This document shows positions 8,549-19,306 of a DNA stretch of 64,000 nt, piece by piece. The translations under genes were made by a program, and so were the position numbers. Numbering within the stretch: position 1 is the first letter of the stretch; each line of letters begins with the position of its first letter. The notes beneath the pieces were generated by a model. It was given only the letters and a program-made list of their open reading frames with translations. It was not told the origin of the DNA and ran no database searches. This stretch comes from Zoogloea oryzae (GTDB lineage: Bacteria; Pseudomonadota; Gammaproteobacteria; Burkholderiales; Rhodocyclaceae). The stretch covers positions 1 to 64,000 of the forward strand of contig NZ_BSPX01000010.1 of the NCBI RefSeq assembly GCF_030161255.1. Direction: 5' to 3'.

Positions 8549-10786
8549 ATGGCTACTGGGAAATCGAAGATCATCTACACGCTCACGGACGAAGCCCCGC
8601 TGCTCGCAACGTGCGCATTTCTTCCCATCATCCGGACCTTCACCGGCCCGGCGGGCATCGAGATCGAGAAGGCTGACATCTCCGTCTCTGCCCGCGTGCT
8701 CGCCGAGTTCTCCGAATGCCTGAGCGACGAGCAGAAGGTTCCCGACACCCTCGGCGCGCTGGGCAAGAAGACCCTCGAGCCGGACGCCAACATCATCAAG
8801 CTGCCGAACATCAGCGCCTCCGTGGCCCAGCTCAAGGCCTGTGTGAAGGAGCTGCAGGCCAAGGGTTACCCGATCCCCGACTACCCGGAAGCCCCGGCCA
8901 CCGAAGAAGAGAAGGCCATCGCCGCCCGCTACGGCAAGTGCTTGGGCTCGGCCGTGAACCCGGTGCTGCGTGAAGGCAACTCCGACCGCCGCGCGCCCCT
9001 CGCCGTCAAGAACTACGCCCGCAAGAACCCCCACTCCATGGGTGAGTGGAAGCCCTGGTCGCGCACCCACGTGTCGCACATGCACAACGGCGACTTCTAC
9101 CACGGCGAAAAGTCCATGACCCTGGACAAGGCCCGCAACGTGCGCATGGAGCTCATCGCCAAGGGCGGCAAGATCACCGTGCTCAAGCCGAAGGTCGCGC
9201 TGCTCGAAGGCGAGATCATCGACTCGATGTTCATGAGCAAGAAGGCCCTGTGCAAGTTCTACGAGGACCAGCTGGAAGACTGTCGTGAGTCCGGCATCCT
9301 GTTCTCGCTGCACGTGAAGGCGACGATGATGAAGATCTCGCACCCGATCGTGTTCGGCCACTGCGTGCGCATCTTCTACAAGGAAGCCTTCGAGAAGCAC
9401 GAAGCGCTGTTCAACGAGCTGGGCATCAACGTCAACAACGGCATGGTCGATCTGTACGAGAAGATCAAGACCCTGCCGGAATCCAAGCGCGACGAGATCA
9501 TCCGCGACCTGCACGCCTGCCAGGAACACCGTCCGAAGCTGGCGATGGTCGACTCCGCCAAGGGCATCACCAACTTCCACTCCCCCAACGACGTGATCGT
9601 CGACGCCTCCATGCCGGCGATGATCCGCTCGGGCGGCAAGATGTGGGGCGCCGACGGCAAGCAGTACGACACCAAGGCCGTGATGCCGGAATCGACCTTC
9701 GCCCGGATCTACCAGGAGATGATCAACTTCTGCAAGACCAACGGCAACTTCGACCCGAAGACCATGGGCACCGTGCCGAACGTCGGCCTGATGGCCCAGA
9801 AGGCCGAAGAATACGGTTCCCACGACAAGACCTTCGAGATCGCCGAAGACGGCATCGCCAACATCGTCGACATCGACACCGGTGAAGTGCTGCTCACCCA
9901 GAACGTCGAAGCCGGCGACATCTGGCGCATGTGCCAGGTGAAGGACGCCCCGATCCGTGACTGGGTCAAGCTGGCCGTCACCCGCGCCCGCAACTCCAAC
10001 ACCCCGGCGGTCTTCTGGCTCGACTCCTACCGCCCGCACGAAGCCGAGCTGATCAAGAAGGTCCAGACCTACCTGAAGGATCACGACACCAGCGGCCTCG
10101 AGATCTACATCATGTCCCAGGTCCGCGCCATGCGCTTCACCCTGGAACGCGTGATCCGCGGCCTCGACACCATCTCCGTCACCGGCAACATCCTGCGCGA
10201 CTACCTCACCGACCTGTTCCCGATCATGGAACTGGGCACCTCCGCCAAGATGCTGTCCATCGTCCCGCTGATGGCCGGCGGCGGCATGTACGAAACCGGT
10301 GCCGGCGGCTCTGCGCCGAAGCACGTCCAGCAGCTCACCGAAGAAAACCACCTGCGCTGGGATTCCCTGGGCGAGTTCCTGGCTCTGGCCGTATCGCTGG
10401 AGGACCTGGGCCTCAAGGAAGGCAACAAGCGCGCCGTGCTGCTCGCCAAGACCCTCGACGCCGCCACCGGCAAGCTGCTCGACAACCGCAAGTCGCCGTC
10501 TCCCAAGACCGGTGAGCTCGACAACCGCGGCTCCCAGTTCTACCTGGCCATGTTCTGGGCCCAGGAACTGGCGAACCAGACCGAGGACACCGAGCTGGCC
10601 GCCCACTTCGCCAAGCTGGCCAAGGCCCTCACCGACAGCGAACAGCAGATCGTTGCCGAGCTGAAGACCGTCCAGGGCAAGGCCGTGGATATCGGTGGCT
10701 ACTACAAGGCCGATTCCGACAAGTGCAAGGCCGTGATGCGTCCGAGCCCGACCCTGAACGCCGCCCTCAAGGCTGCCCGGGTGTAA
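8549..10786 (+). CDS. NADP-dependent isocitrate dehydrogenase, monomeric type
   Basis: 745 aa, the size of the monomeric class (about 740), which is unrelated in length to dimeric Icd. Family features are the N-terminal IIYTLTDEAPLLATC, the substrate-binding region NPVLREGNSDRRAPLAVKNY, and VDASMPAMIRSGGKMWGADG. It oxidises isocitrate to 2-oxoglutarate with NADP+ in the TCA cycle. A good ribosome binding site (GAGGGA) precedes the ATG. A second, dimeric isocitrate dehydrogenase lies 5 kb away with AceK. The monomeric type lacks the classical AceK serine loop, so it should be insensitive to that kinase. Confidence 0.95.
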   Translation: MATGKSKIIYTLTDEAPLLATCAFLPIIRTFTGPAGIEIEKADISVSARVLAEFSECLSDEQKVPDTLGALGKKTLEPDANIIKLPNISASVAQLKACVKELQAKGYPIPDYPEAPATEEEKAIAARYGKCLGSAVNPVLREGNSDRRAPLAVKNYARKNPHSMGEWKPWSRTHVSHMHNGDFYHGEKSMTLDKARNVRMELIAKGGKITVLKPKVALLEGEIIDSMFMSKKALCKFYEDQLEDCRESGILFSLHVKATMMKISHPIVFGHCVRIFYKEAFEKHEALFNELGINVNNGMVDLYEKIKTLPESKRDEIIRDLHACQEHRPKLAMVDSAKGITNFHSPNDVIVDASMPAMIRSGGKMWGADGKQYDTKAVMPESTFARIYQEMINFCKTNGNFDPKTMGTVPNVGLMAQKAEEYGSHDKTFEIAEDGIANIVDIDTGEVLLTQNVEAGDIWRMCQVKDAPIRDWVKLAVTRARNSNTPAVFWLDSYRPHEAELIKKVQTYLKDHDTSGLEIYIMSQVRAMRFTLERVIRGLDTISVTGNILRDYLTDLFPIMELGTSAKMLSIVPLMAGGGMYETGAGGSAPKHVQQLTEENHLRWDSLGEFLALAVSLEDLGLKEGNKRAVLLAKTLDAATGKLLDNRKSPSPKTGELDNRGSQFYLAMFWAQELANQTEDTELAAHFAKLAKALTDSEQQIVAELKTVQGKAVDIGGYYKADSDKCKAVMRPSPTLNAALKAARV

Positions 10787-10821
10787 GGAAAACCTGCCCC
10801 GCCACCACGGGGGCCAGTAGA

Positions 10822-10859
10822 AACGGGGGTGCGCCGGCAACGGCCCACCCCCGTTTTTT
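10822..10859 (+). terminator. Rho-independent terminator of monomeric isocitrate dehydrogenase
   Basis: Stem around ACGGGGGTG (from 10823) pairing with CACCCCCGT (to 10854), an 11-14 nt loop containing GCCGGCAACGGC, then six T. It lies 36 nt after the stop. Confidence 0.9.
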
Positions 10860-10873
10860 ATTGCATCGACCCA

Positions 10874-10893
10874 AAGCCCGGCTTTCGCCGGGC
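10874..10893 (-). terminator. Possible terminator hairpin for the convergent hydrolase gene
   Basis: AGCCCGGC-TTTC-GCCGGGCT, a perfect 8-bp stem. On the minus strand it is followed by only TTTGGG, so the T tract is short. It lies just beyond the stop of the minus-strand hydrolase. Confidence 0.45.
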
Positions 10894-10910
10894 TCTGTGC
10901 TTCCGGCCGA

Positions 10911-13541
10911 TCAGTCGGGCACGCTCACGGTCCCCGCGGCGTAGCCGATCACGTCGGCCGCCGCCGGGCTGGTGGCGATCCGGGGTACGTTGCTGGCGCT
11001 GATCGCCGGCGCGCTGCCGGCCGTGCCGCCCCGCGGCGTCGTGTGCACCACCTGAGATGCCGGCAACGGCGCGCCGGTCTTCAGGTGAGCGTACATCAGG
11101 TCGAGGGCCTGATTGAAGTACACGTGCAGCGGCACGATCCGGCTGTCGTAGCCCGGCAAAAGATCGATGAAGGTGTCGAAGTGCTGGGCGTTGGTCACCT
11201 CGTAGTAGCGCAGCAGACTGCTACCGGCCTTCTGGCCGGCGCCGTAGTAGGCCCGGGCAGCGTGATTGACCGGGATCAGCGTGTCGGAGCGACCGGCCAC
11301 GATGATCGTCGGCTTGGTGCCGAGCTTCGCCTCGACCTGCACTTCGCGGATGCCCTTCTGCACCTTCTCGGACAGGGCCAGCTGGGTGCCGGTGAGCTTG
11401 GCACCCGTCACCGGATCGACGCCCGTCACCATCGCCCGGGCGCACAGGGCGCCGTCCAGCGCGCCGTCGGCCCGGTTGGTGGAGGGCGACTTGGCGTTGA
11501 TGTCCCGGGTCGGGCCGCCCACTGCGTCGTTGTAGACGAGGTTGATGCCGCTGGTGGGCGGCACGCCGTTGCCCACCGAGAAGATCATCGACTGGATGAC
11601 CGCTGCAGTAGCCGTCACTGCGCCCGTACCGCCGGTGGTGGCGAAACTGAAGCCGCAGACGTTATCGAGCACGCTGAAGCGCCCGAGGGTGTTGAGGTAG
11701 GTGACGACGATGGACGGGGTGGCGAAGGCGTGGTGGGTGGCGTGGAGCACGTCGTGCTCGGCAGCCCAGCCGTAGGCGTGGAGCTTCTGCAGCGCCTCGT
11801 CCGCCTGACCGGCCAGGGTGGCGGCGGTGAGCAGCCCCTTTTCCTTCAGCGAGGTGCAGCGGTCGGTAGCATAGAAGGCCAGCGCAGCGCCGGCGGGCCC
11901 ACCGGCGGCGGCGGCCGACAGCGCGGCGCAGGGCTGGTAGAGGTTGGCGTAGGTGAAGTAATCCAGCAGCGGCTTGCCGATGGTGGGCACGGTGGCCGAG
12001 CCCTGCTTGATGGTGATGCCGGAGACGTCCTTCGGCTGGATCTGCGGCTCGCTCACCGCCACGCCGTCGATCAGGCCGAGGCGGTCCTGCTCGGCGGCCA
12101 TCAGCGCGGCGCCGGCGCCATTGGAGGCCGACGAGGCGATCACGATGGTGTTGGCCGGGCGGATCACCCGCGGCTTCTTGCCGCTGGCATCGGCGGTCGA
12201 GTACTTCTCGTTGAGCACGTAGAAGGCGAAGGCGACCGCATCCAGCGTGTTGCGGCCCCAGTCCTTCTCGGGGTTCTGCTGGGAGTGGGCGTGCTTGTAG
12301 GCGATGCGGTTGGGGGTGGCGACGTTGAAGGCGTCCAGCTGGCTCTTGGTGATGTCGGCCGCAAAGTGGGCCTTCTTGCCCGCAGCCGACGCCGTCGAGA
12401 CCGTGCCGTCGATCATGTTCACCGTGTCACGGGCCAGGTCGTGCATGCCGTTGCCGCTGCCCTTGTCGGTGTAGGCCACCGCGCAGCCGTGCTTGAGGCC
12501 CCATTCGCCCGAGGTGCCAATGGCGCCGTAGATGCCGCGGGAACCCGACGAAGTGGCGGTGATGATGCAGGGTTTGGTCCGGTCGAAGCTGTCGGGCACC
12601 TGGACCATCAGCGTGACCTTGCGCTTGCCGCTGGAATCCCCCGAGTAGGCGATGGCCTCGAGCCCGGGGATCTTGCCTTCGCCCAGGGTGTCGTTGCCAT
12701 TCACGTCGATGTTGGGGCCGTAGAGCGTGCCAAAGCCACCGGCCGCCTTGTTGGCATCGACCAGCGCCCGGTAGTTGGTGTGGATGGCGTAGCGGCGCAG
12801 TTCGGCGGCGCTGCCGAAGATCGCGGTGGTGGCGGCGGAGAGGCCGCTCTTGCCGTAGCCGGCAGTGAGCAGGTCGTCGGAGACGCCGTCGTAGGTTTTG
12901 GTGGTGTAGGTGTCGGCCCAGACGTGTTCGGGCATCACGTTGTAGGTGCCGAAGCCGCCGCCGGTCGGGCGCGCATCGACCAGGGTGAGCAGGCGGTCGG
13001 TCTCGTCGCCTTCCGCCTCGGCGGTGCCCGGCGTGAAGCGCGCACTGCGCAGGCTTTCCGGGCGCTTGCCGAGTTCGGCTTCGAGGGCGTCGAGGAGCCT
13101 GGAATCCGCATTGGCGACGGCGGCATTGCTCACCGACTTGAAGCTGCCGGCGGCAAAGGCGGCCTGCAGTTCGGCGGTGGTGGTGGCGCCAAGCGCCAGC
13201 AGGGCGACGCTGTTGGTGGCGTTGTTGATGTTGGCCGGCTTGCCACGGTCGTCCTCGGTGACGAGCGCATGCCAGACACCCTTGGTGCCGGTGACCTGGA
13301 GCATCAGCGGATAGCTGAGGCCGGACGTATCGAAGACGTAGTTGCCGCTGGCGTCGGTGGTGACGCTGCGCGTCGTGCCCGCGGCATCCTTGACGGTGAC
13401 GACGGCATTGGCAATGGCCAGGCCCTCGGCGGCGATGCCGCTCACGCTGTGATTGCTGCTGCCACCACCGCCGCAGGCGGCGAGGATCAGGGTGCTGCCG
13501 ACAGCCAGGGCAATTGCCCGCATGCGAATCCGGTGTTCCAT
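10911..13541 (-). CDS. D-(-)-3-hydroxybutyrate oligomer hydrolase-like lipoprotein
   Basis: 876 aa, longer than the usual ~700 of the 3HB-oligomer hydrolase family. The N-terminus is a lipoprotein signal (ALAVGSTLILAACGGGG, lipobox LAAC). A short immunoglobulin-like or carboxypeptidase-regulatory-like segment follows (IANAVVTVKDAAGTTRSV, TDASGNYVFDTSG; residues ~35-110) and accounts for the extra length. The catalytic body has the family serine motif SSASNGAGAALMAAEQD and the C-terminal His region TNAQHFDTFIDLLPGYDSR. It should split short hydroxybutyrate oligomers released from PHB. A GGAGGAGA ribosome site precedes the ATG. Periplasmic or outer-membrane location is inferred from the lipobox. 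Confidence 0.85.
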   Translation of the reverse strand: MEHRIRMRAIALAVGSTLILAACGGGGSSNHSVSGIAAEGLAIANAVVTVKDAAGTTRSVTTDASGNYVFDTSGLSYPLMLQVTGTKGVWHALVTEDDRGKPANINNATNSVALLALGATTTAELQAAFAAGSFKSVSNAAVANADSRLLDALEAELGKRPESLRSARFTPGTAEAEGDETDRLLTLVDARPTGGGFGTYNVMPEHVWADTYTTKTYDGVSDDLLTAGYGKSGLSAATTAIFGSAAELRRYAIHTNYRALVDANKAAGGFGTLYGPNIDVNGNDTLGEGKIPGLEAIAYSGDSSGKRKVTLMVQVPDSFDRTKPCIITATSSGSRGIYGAIGTSGEWGLKHGCAVAYTDKGSGNGMHDLARDTVNMIDGTVSTASAAGKKAHFAADITKSQLDAFNVATPNRIAYKHAHSQQNPEKDWGRNTLDAVAFAFYVLNEKYSTADASGKKPRVIRPANTIVIASSASNGAGAALMAAEQDRLGLIDGVAVSEPQIQPKDVSGITIKQGSATVPTIGKPLLDYFTYANLYQPCAALSAAAAGGPAGAALAFYATDRCTSLKEKGLLTAATLAGQADEALQKLHAYGWAAEHDVLHATHHAFATPSIVVTYLNTLGRFSVLDNVCGFSFATTGGTGAVTATAAVIQSMIFSVGNGVPPTSGINLVYNDAVGGPTRDINAKSPSTNRADGALDGALCARAMVTGVDPVTGAKLTGTQLALSEKVQKGIREVQVEAKLGTKPTIIVAGRSDTLIPVNHAARAYYGAGQKAGSSLLRYYEVTNAQHFDTFIDLLPGYDSRIVPLHVYFNQALDLMYAHLKTGAPLPASQVVHTTPRGGTAGSAPAISASNVPRIATSPAAADVIGYAAGTVSVPD

Positions 13542-13649
13542 GGGTCTCCTCCGATTATCGTTTCGGGATGGCGTCGCTTGGGCGACGTCCGCCTTTCATG
13601 TTGGGACCATCGGACGGAGGATGACACTGGGGTTTACCTGAATCAGCCC

Positions 13650-13676
13650 AAAAAAAACCGCCGGCATGACCGGCGG
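13650..13676 (-). terminator. Rho-independent terminator of aceK (minus strand)
   Basis: On the minus strand, CCGCCGG-TCATG-CCGGCGG followed by eight T. It lies 35 nt past the aceK stop. The 169-nt gap between aceK and the hydrolase start holds this hairpin and presumably the hydrolase promoter. Confidence 0.92.
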
Positions 13677-13710
13677 AAGCATTGGAGCCGACTGAAGCGC
13701 TCGACTCAGA

Positions 13711-15477
13711 TCATCCGGCAGGCGCGCTGTCGTCGGCGTAAAGGTGCGAGAAGCGCAGCTCCTGGGGATAGGGGTAAAAGTCTTCCACGTAGCCATTGCG
13801 GATCTTCTGCTGGGCGTCCTGCCAGAAGCGCGGGTCGAGCAGGTTGCGATGATGCTTGAGGAAGGCCTTGCGGATGCGCGCCTGGCCCAGCAGGAAGGTG
13901 GCGAACTCTTCCGGGAAGATGTCCATCGGCCCGGCCGAATACCAGGGCTCGCCGGACATCTCCATCTCTTCGTTGGGCGCCGGCGGGATCTTGCGGAAGT
14001 TGCAGTCGGTCATGTACTCGATCTCGTCGTAGTCGTAGAACACGACACGGCCGTAGCGGGTGACGCCGAAGTTCTTCCACAGCATGTCGCCCGGGAAGAT
14101 GTTGGCGATGGCGAGCTCGCCGATGGCCTGGCCGTATTCCTTGACGGCTTCTTCGACCTGCTCCTCGCTGGCCTTGTCGAGGTAGATGTTGAGGGGCGTC
14201 ATGCGCCGCTCGATGTAGAGGTGCTTGACCACCAGCGTGTCGCCGTCCTCCTCGATCACCGAAGGCGCCAGCTCGCGCAGCTGGGCGATGAGATCGGGGT
14301 GGAAGCGGCTGCGCGGCAGCGCCACGTTGGAGAACTCCAGCGTGTCGGCCATCCGCCCGACCCGGTCCACCTGGCGCACCAGCAGGTATTTGCGCTTCAC
14401 GGTGGCGCGGTCCATGTTCTTCGAGCTGCCGAAGGTGTCCTTGATGATCTTGAACACGTAGGGATACGACGGCAGCGTGAACACCAGCATCACCAGCCCG
14501 CGGATGCCCGGCGCCTCGATGAACTGGTCGTTGGAATGGCGCAGGTGGGCGATGAGATCCCGGAAGAAGATCGTCTTGCCCTGCTTGCCCAGGCCCAGCA
14601 TGGTGTAGAGCTCGGAGCGCGGCTTGTGGGGCATGATGCTGCGCAGGAACTGCACGTAGCCCGACGGCACCTCCATGTCGACGAGGAAGTACGCGCGGGA
14701 GAGCGAGAACAGCAGCGAGATCCGCCAGGTGTCGAGGAGGATGGTGTCGAGGTAGAGCATCCCCGACGCCCCGTGGCGCACCGCGATCACGAAGGGGTAT
14801 TCCTGGTAGCCGTTGATGGCCTTGCCGATGATGTAGGCCGTCTTGTTGCGGTAGAACGCCGAGTACAGCACCTGGATCTGGCAGTTCACCTCCATCTTCG
14901 GCCACTCGCCCAGGTGGCGCTCAACGGTGCGCATCACGTAGTCCACATCCCGGTCGAGATCCTCGAAGGAACGCTGCCAGTCGAAATCCTCGATGATCCG
15001 GCGGATCGTCGCCCGCAGGCCTTCGTCCTGAGGGTAGTAGCTCGAATAGGTGGGCGGGAAGGATTCGATGTAATCCGTCGAGATCGCCGGGCGGGTGAAG
15101 ATGTAGGCGTTGTTGAAGTAATCCCGGTGCAGGATCTTGGTGGTCACCGAGTTGAAGAAGGTCTCGGCGAGCTCCGGCTGCTTGTGGTTGATGAGCAGCC
15201 CGATGAACTGCAGCTTCGCCGCCTGCCAGGTGGCGTCGTCGATGGATTCGGCATTGAACTCCTCATGCAGGCGCTGCACCGTCTCGTTCACCCGGTCATC
15301 GTAGAACTGCACCCGGTCGCGCACCGCCGACAGCTGTCCCTGCCAGTCGGCCGCCTCGTAGCTTTCCTTGGCCCGGCGGGATGTCTCGCGAAATATCCGG
15401 TAGTGCTTGTTGAAGCCCTCGACCATGGCGTGCGCGATGGCCTGGGCAACCGGGTTTTCGGTGGCACTGCTATCCAT
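13711..15477 (-). CDS. aceK: Isocitrate dehydrogenase kinase/phosphatase
   Basis: 588 aa, the normal length for AceK. The family blocks are continuous, including YPYVFKIIKDTFGSSKNMDR (kinase-fold lysine region), VKHLYIERRMTPLNIYLDKA and NIFPGDMLWKNFGVTRYGRV. The bifunctional enzyme phosphorylates the active-site serine of dimeric Icd to divert isocitrate to the glyoxylate shunt, and removes it again. It is divergent from dimeric icd, its substrate, sharing a 355-bp intergenic region, and has its own terminator. In enterobacteria aceK sits in aceBAK; here aceA is 9 kb away and alone. Confidence 0.96.
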   Translation of the reverse strand: MDSSATENPVAQAIAHAMVEGFNKHYRIFRETSRRAKESYEAADWQGQLSAVRDRVQFYDDRVNETVQRLHEEFNAESIDDATWQAAKLQFIGLLINHKQPELAETFFNSVTTKILHRDYFNNAYIFTRPAISTDYIESFPPTYSSYYPQDEGLRATIRRIIEDFDWQRSFEDLDRDVDYVMRTVERHLGEWPKMEVNCQIQVLYSAFYRNKTAYIIGKAINGYQEYPFVIAVRHGASGMLYLDTILLDTWRISLLFSLSRAYFLVDMEVPSGYVQFLRSIMPHKPRSELYTMLGLGKQGKTIFFRDLIAHLRHSNDQFIEAPGIRGLVMLVFTLPSYPYVFKIIKDTFGSSKNMDRATVKRKYLLVRQVDRVGRMADTLEFSNVALPRSRFHPDLIAQLRELAPSVIEEDGDTLVVKHLYIERRMTPLNIYLDKASEEQVEEAVKEYGQAIGELAIANIFPGDMLWKNFGVTRYGRVVFYDYDEIEYMTDCNFRKIPPAPNEEMEMSGEPWYSAGPMDIFPEEFATFLLGQARIRKAFLKHHRNLLDPRFWQDAQQKIRNGYVEDFYPYPQELRFSHLYADDSAPAG

Positions 15478-15832
15478 CTTCCTTCCCCTCGAACGATGCG
15501 CGATGCGCTGTTTCCGGCGATGAGCCGCCGCATGTAGCCCGCAAGTCTAGCACCGCCGTTTTCCCGCACCCAGCCGCCGGAATGCCGCACTGCACAAGGA
15601 TTTCGGGGAATTTTCCGGTGCTTTTAGTGGTCACACATTTCGGACATAATCAGTCCGGTTTGCTGCCGCCGCGCCCGGCAAAGGGGTTGGCCCGGCAGGG
15701 AGCAGATAGTGAATCGGCTGTCGCCGGGCAATGGCCCCCGACGACGTTTCGCCAACAGCAGAAGTCGCGCGTGGCAGCCTCCACGACCCGGCCGATTCGC
15801 CCACACATCCGAAACATTGCGAGGGAGTTGGA
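15478..15832. promoter_or_regulatory. 355-bp divergent aceK/icd control region
   Basis: No gene seen. Between 15601 and 15660 is the most AT-rich stretch, with a possible -10 CATAAT at 15645-15650 and a weak TTTAGT -35 about 16 bp upstream, reading toward icd. A short dyad CGGAC-ATAATCA-GTCCG (15641-15657) overlaps that -10. The icd leader would then be about 175 nt. No activator motif is recognised. Confidence 0.35.
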
Positions 15833-17077
<1,245 letters not shown>

Positions 17078-17111
17078 ATCCTGTCCGCCGGCGGCAGCGC
17101 CAGCACAAAGC

Positions 17112-17142
17112 AAAAGCCCCCTCCGCATCGAGGGGGCTTTTT
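17112..17142. terminator. Bidirectional rho-independent terminator between icd and the nudix gene
   Basis: AAAAGCCCCCT-CCGCATCG-AGGGGGCTTTTT. The A and T tracts on both sides make it functional for plus-strand icd and for the convergent minus-strand nudix gene. Confidence 0.92.
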
Positions 17143-17169
17143 CGTCTGGCAGGTGCGGAACAGCGGACG

Positions 17170-17598
17170 TCAGCCCCAGCCCGACTCTTGCAACCATGGG
17201 CCGGGCCCAGCCGCCAGGGCGTCGCGGATGTAGGGCACGGTCGCCTCGGGCAGCGCGTCGGGCGCACACCAGCGCAGGTCATCGCAGCGATCAGGTTCGG
17301 CGATCACGGGCTCGCCCTGCCAGACGGACGCCCGCAGGAAGAAGTCGATGCGATTGGTGTCGGAGCGCCGATGCACGACGCCCACCACCGCCAGCGCCGA
17401 CTCGGCGAGCTCGATGCCCAGCTCCTCGCGCATCTCGCGCACAGCGGTTGCGCGCAGGGATTCGCCCTCCTCCACATGCCCGCCGGGCAGGCTGTAGAGG
17501 CCATCGAAAAACCCCGTACCGGCCCTGCGCATCAGCAGCACGCGGCCGTCCCGCTCCAGCAGAACATGCACGCCAGTGGGGATGCCGGGATGCCGCAT
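17170..17598 (-). CDS. NUDIX hydrolase
   Basis: 142 aa with a complete Nudix box, GX5EX7REUXEEXGU, starting at GGHVEEGESLRATAVREMRE and continuing EELGI (residues ~40-62). The family hydrolyses nucleoside diphosphate derivatives; the substrate is not predictable here. Its ATG overlaps the dut stop by one base, placing it last in a coaBC-dut-nudix operon. That neighbourhood suggests nucleotide-pool cleaning or coenzyme A related pyrophosphatase activity, but this is only context. Confidence 0.88.
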   Translation of the reverse strand: MRHPGIPTGVHVLLERDGRVLLMRRAGTGFFDGLYSLPGGHVEEGESLRATAVREMREELGIELAESALAVVGVVHRRSDTNRIDFFLRASVWQGEPVIAEPDRCDDLRWCAPDALPEATVPYIRDALAAGPGPWLQESGWG

Positions 17599-18047
17599 CA
17601 GTGCTTGCCCGTGCTGCCGAAACCGCCTTCGCCGCGATCGCTCTCGTCGAAGGATTCAACCACGTTGAAAGCCACCTGCAGCACCGGCACCACCACCAGC
17701 TGGGCGACGCGCTCCATCGGCTGGATCGTGAAGTGGTCGTGGCCGCGGTTCCAGACCGACACGAAGATCTGGCCCTGGTAATCCGAATCAATCAGCCCGA
17801 CCAGATTGCCCAGCACGATGCCGTGCTTGTGGCCCAGGCCGGAGCGCGGGAGGATCATCGCCGCCAGGCCCGGATCGGCCAGGTGGATCGCGATGCCGGT
17901 GGGCACCAGCGTGGTGTGGCCGGGCGCCAGATTGATCGGGGCCTCCAGGCAGGCGCGCAGGTCCAGCCCAGCCGAGCCGCTGGTGGCGTAGGCCGGCGGC
18001 TGCTGCTTGAGGCGGTCGTCGAGGATGCGGATGTCGATGCTTTGCAT
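17598..18047 (-). CDS. dut: Deoxyuridine 5'-triphosphate nucleotidohydrolase
   Basis: 149 aa. It has all five dUTPase motifs: GLDLRACLEAPI, LPRSGLGHKHGIVLGN, GLIDSDYQGQ, ERVAQLVVVPV and the C-terminal GEGGFGSTGKH lid. It forms a trimer that converts dUTP to dUMP, keeping uracil out of DNA. It lies 21 nt downstream of coaBC, the usual proteobacterial arrangement, and overlaps the nudix gene. Confidence 0.95.
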   Translation of the reverse strand: MQSIDIRILDDRLKQQPPAYATSGSAGLDLRACLEAPINLAPGHTTLVPTGIAIHLADPGLAAMILPRSGLGHKHGIVLGNLVGLIDSDYQGQIFVSVWNRGHDHFTIQPMERVAQLVVVPVLQVAFNVVESFDESDRGEGGFGSTGKH

Positions 18048-18068
18048 GGTCGTCTCGTTCGGTTGGAT

Positions 18069-19259
18069 TCAGGACTTGGGCAGCAGGCCCGCCAGATGGG
18101 CCACGATGGCGCGGGCCACGTCGGGCTTGGGCGCCCGGGGCAGCGGATGGCGGCCGGCGTCGTCGAACAGCACCACCTGGTTGTCGTCGCCACCCAGGCC
18201 ATCCTGCACCAGGTTGCCGACGATCAGCGGCAGCTTCTTGGCCTTGCGCTTGCCCTCGGCGTACTGGTCGAGGTTCTGGCTCTCGGCGGCAAAACCCACG
18301 CAGAACGGCGGGTTCGGCAGCCCGGCCACATCGGCCAGAATGTCTGGGTTCGGCGTGAGGGTGATCGCCATCTCGGCGCCGGATTTCTTGATCTTGTGCT
18401 CGGCGGAAGTAGCCGGGCGGTAATCCGCCACCGCCGCCACGCCGATGAACACGTCGGCGCCGGGCAGCGCGGCAAACACTGCCTCGCGCATCTCGAGCGC
18501 GCTCTTCACGCTCACCCGCGCACAGCCCGCCGGCACCGGCAGCGCCACCGGGCCGCTCACGATCGTCACGTCGGCGCCCGCCTGGGCGCAGGCGCGGGCG
18601 AGGCCATAGGCCATCTTGCCGGAGCTGGAGTTGGTGATGCCGCGCACCGGATCGATGGGCTCGAAGGTCGGCCCGGCGGTCATCACGATGCGCCGTCCCG
18701 CCAGCTGCTTGGGCTGGAAGAAGCCGATCACCGCTTCGCACAGCGCCTCCGGCTCCAGCATCCGCCCCAGGCCCACTTCACCACAGGCCTGCTCGCCCGC
18801 CGCAGGGCCGAACAGCGTCACACCGTCGTCGGCCAGCTGGCGCACGTTGCGCTGGGTCGCCGGGTGCTCCCACATCTGGCGGTTCATCGCCGGCGCCACC
18901 AGCAGCGGGCAATCCCGGGCGAGGCACAGCGTGGTGAGCAGATCGTCGGCGAGGCCATGCACCAGCTTGGCCATCACGTCTGCGGTGGCTGGGGCGATGA
19001 GGATCGCGTCAGCGTCGCGGGTGAGGTCGATGTGGGCCATGTTGTTGCCCATCCGCGGATCCCACAGATCCGTCCACACCGGGTTGCCCGACAGCGCCTG
19101 GAAGGTGACCGCAGTGACGAAACGCGCCCCGCCTTCGGTGAGCACCACATGCACATCCGCGCCGGCCTTGCCCAGCAAGCGCACCAGTTCGGCCGCCTTG
19201 TAGGCCGCCACCCCGCCGGTCACGCCCAGCACCAGTTTCCTGCCCTTCAGCTCGCTCAT
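18069..19259 (-). CDS. coaBC: Bifunctional phosphopantothenoylcysteine decarboxylase/phosphopantothenate-cysteine ligase
   Basis: 396 aa from ATG 19259. The CoaC half has the flavoprotein start KLVLGVTGGVAAYKAAEL, the catalytic-His region and VAPAMNRQMWEHPATQRN. The CoaB half starts near residue 185 with MTAGPTFEPIDPVRGITN and contains the CTP-binding lysine region. Together they turn 4'-phosphopantothenate into 4'-phosphopantetheine for CoA. A longer frame reaches 19313, but MSELKGRKLVLG is the normal family start. It is divergent from radC, as in many proteobacteria. Confidence 0.95.
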   Translation of the reverse strand: MSELKGRKLVLGVTGGVAAYKAAELVRLLGKAGADVHVVLTEGGARFVTAVTFQALSGNPVWTDLWDPRMGNNMAHIDLTRDADAILIAPATADVMAKLVHGLADDLLTTLCLARDCPLLVAPAMNRQMWEHPATQRNVRQLADDGVTLFGPAAGEQACGEVGLGRMLEPEALCEAVIGFFQPKQLAGRRIVMTAGPTFEPIDPVRGITNSSSGKMAYGLARACAQAGADVTIVSGPVALPVPAGCARVSVKSALEMREAVFAALPGADVFIGVAAVADYRPATSAEHKIKKSGAEMAITLTPNPDILADVAGLPNPPFCVGFAAESQNLDQYAEGKRKAKKLPLIVGNLVQDGLGGDDNQVVLFDDAGRHPLPRAPKPDVARAIVAHLAGLLPKS

Positions 19260-19306
19260 GCCAATGTTATAATCCACATCTTTCGGAAGCTGGAATTGTA
19301 CACGCC

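Noticed and set aside
11043..13859. A 938-codon open frame antisense to the oligo-hydroxybutyrate hydrolase
   Set aside because: It mirrors codon-position GC bias of the real gene on the other strand, has no ribosome site and shows low-complexity His/Gly/Arg composition.
19268..19273. TATAAT in the coaBC-radC gap as a firm radC promoter
   Set aside because: No acceptable -35 at 16-18 bp; mentioned only as a possibility in the radC entry.
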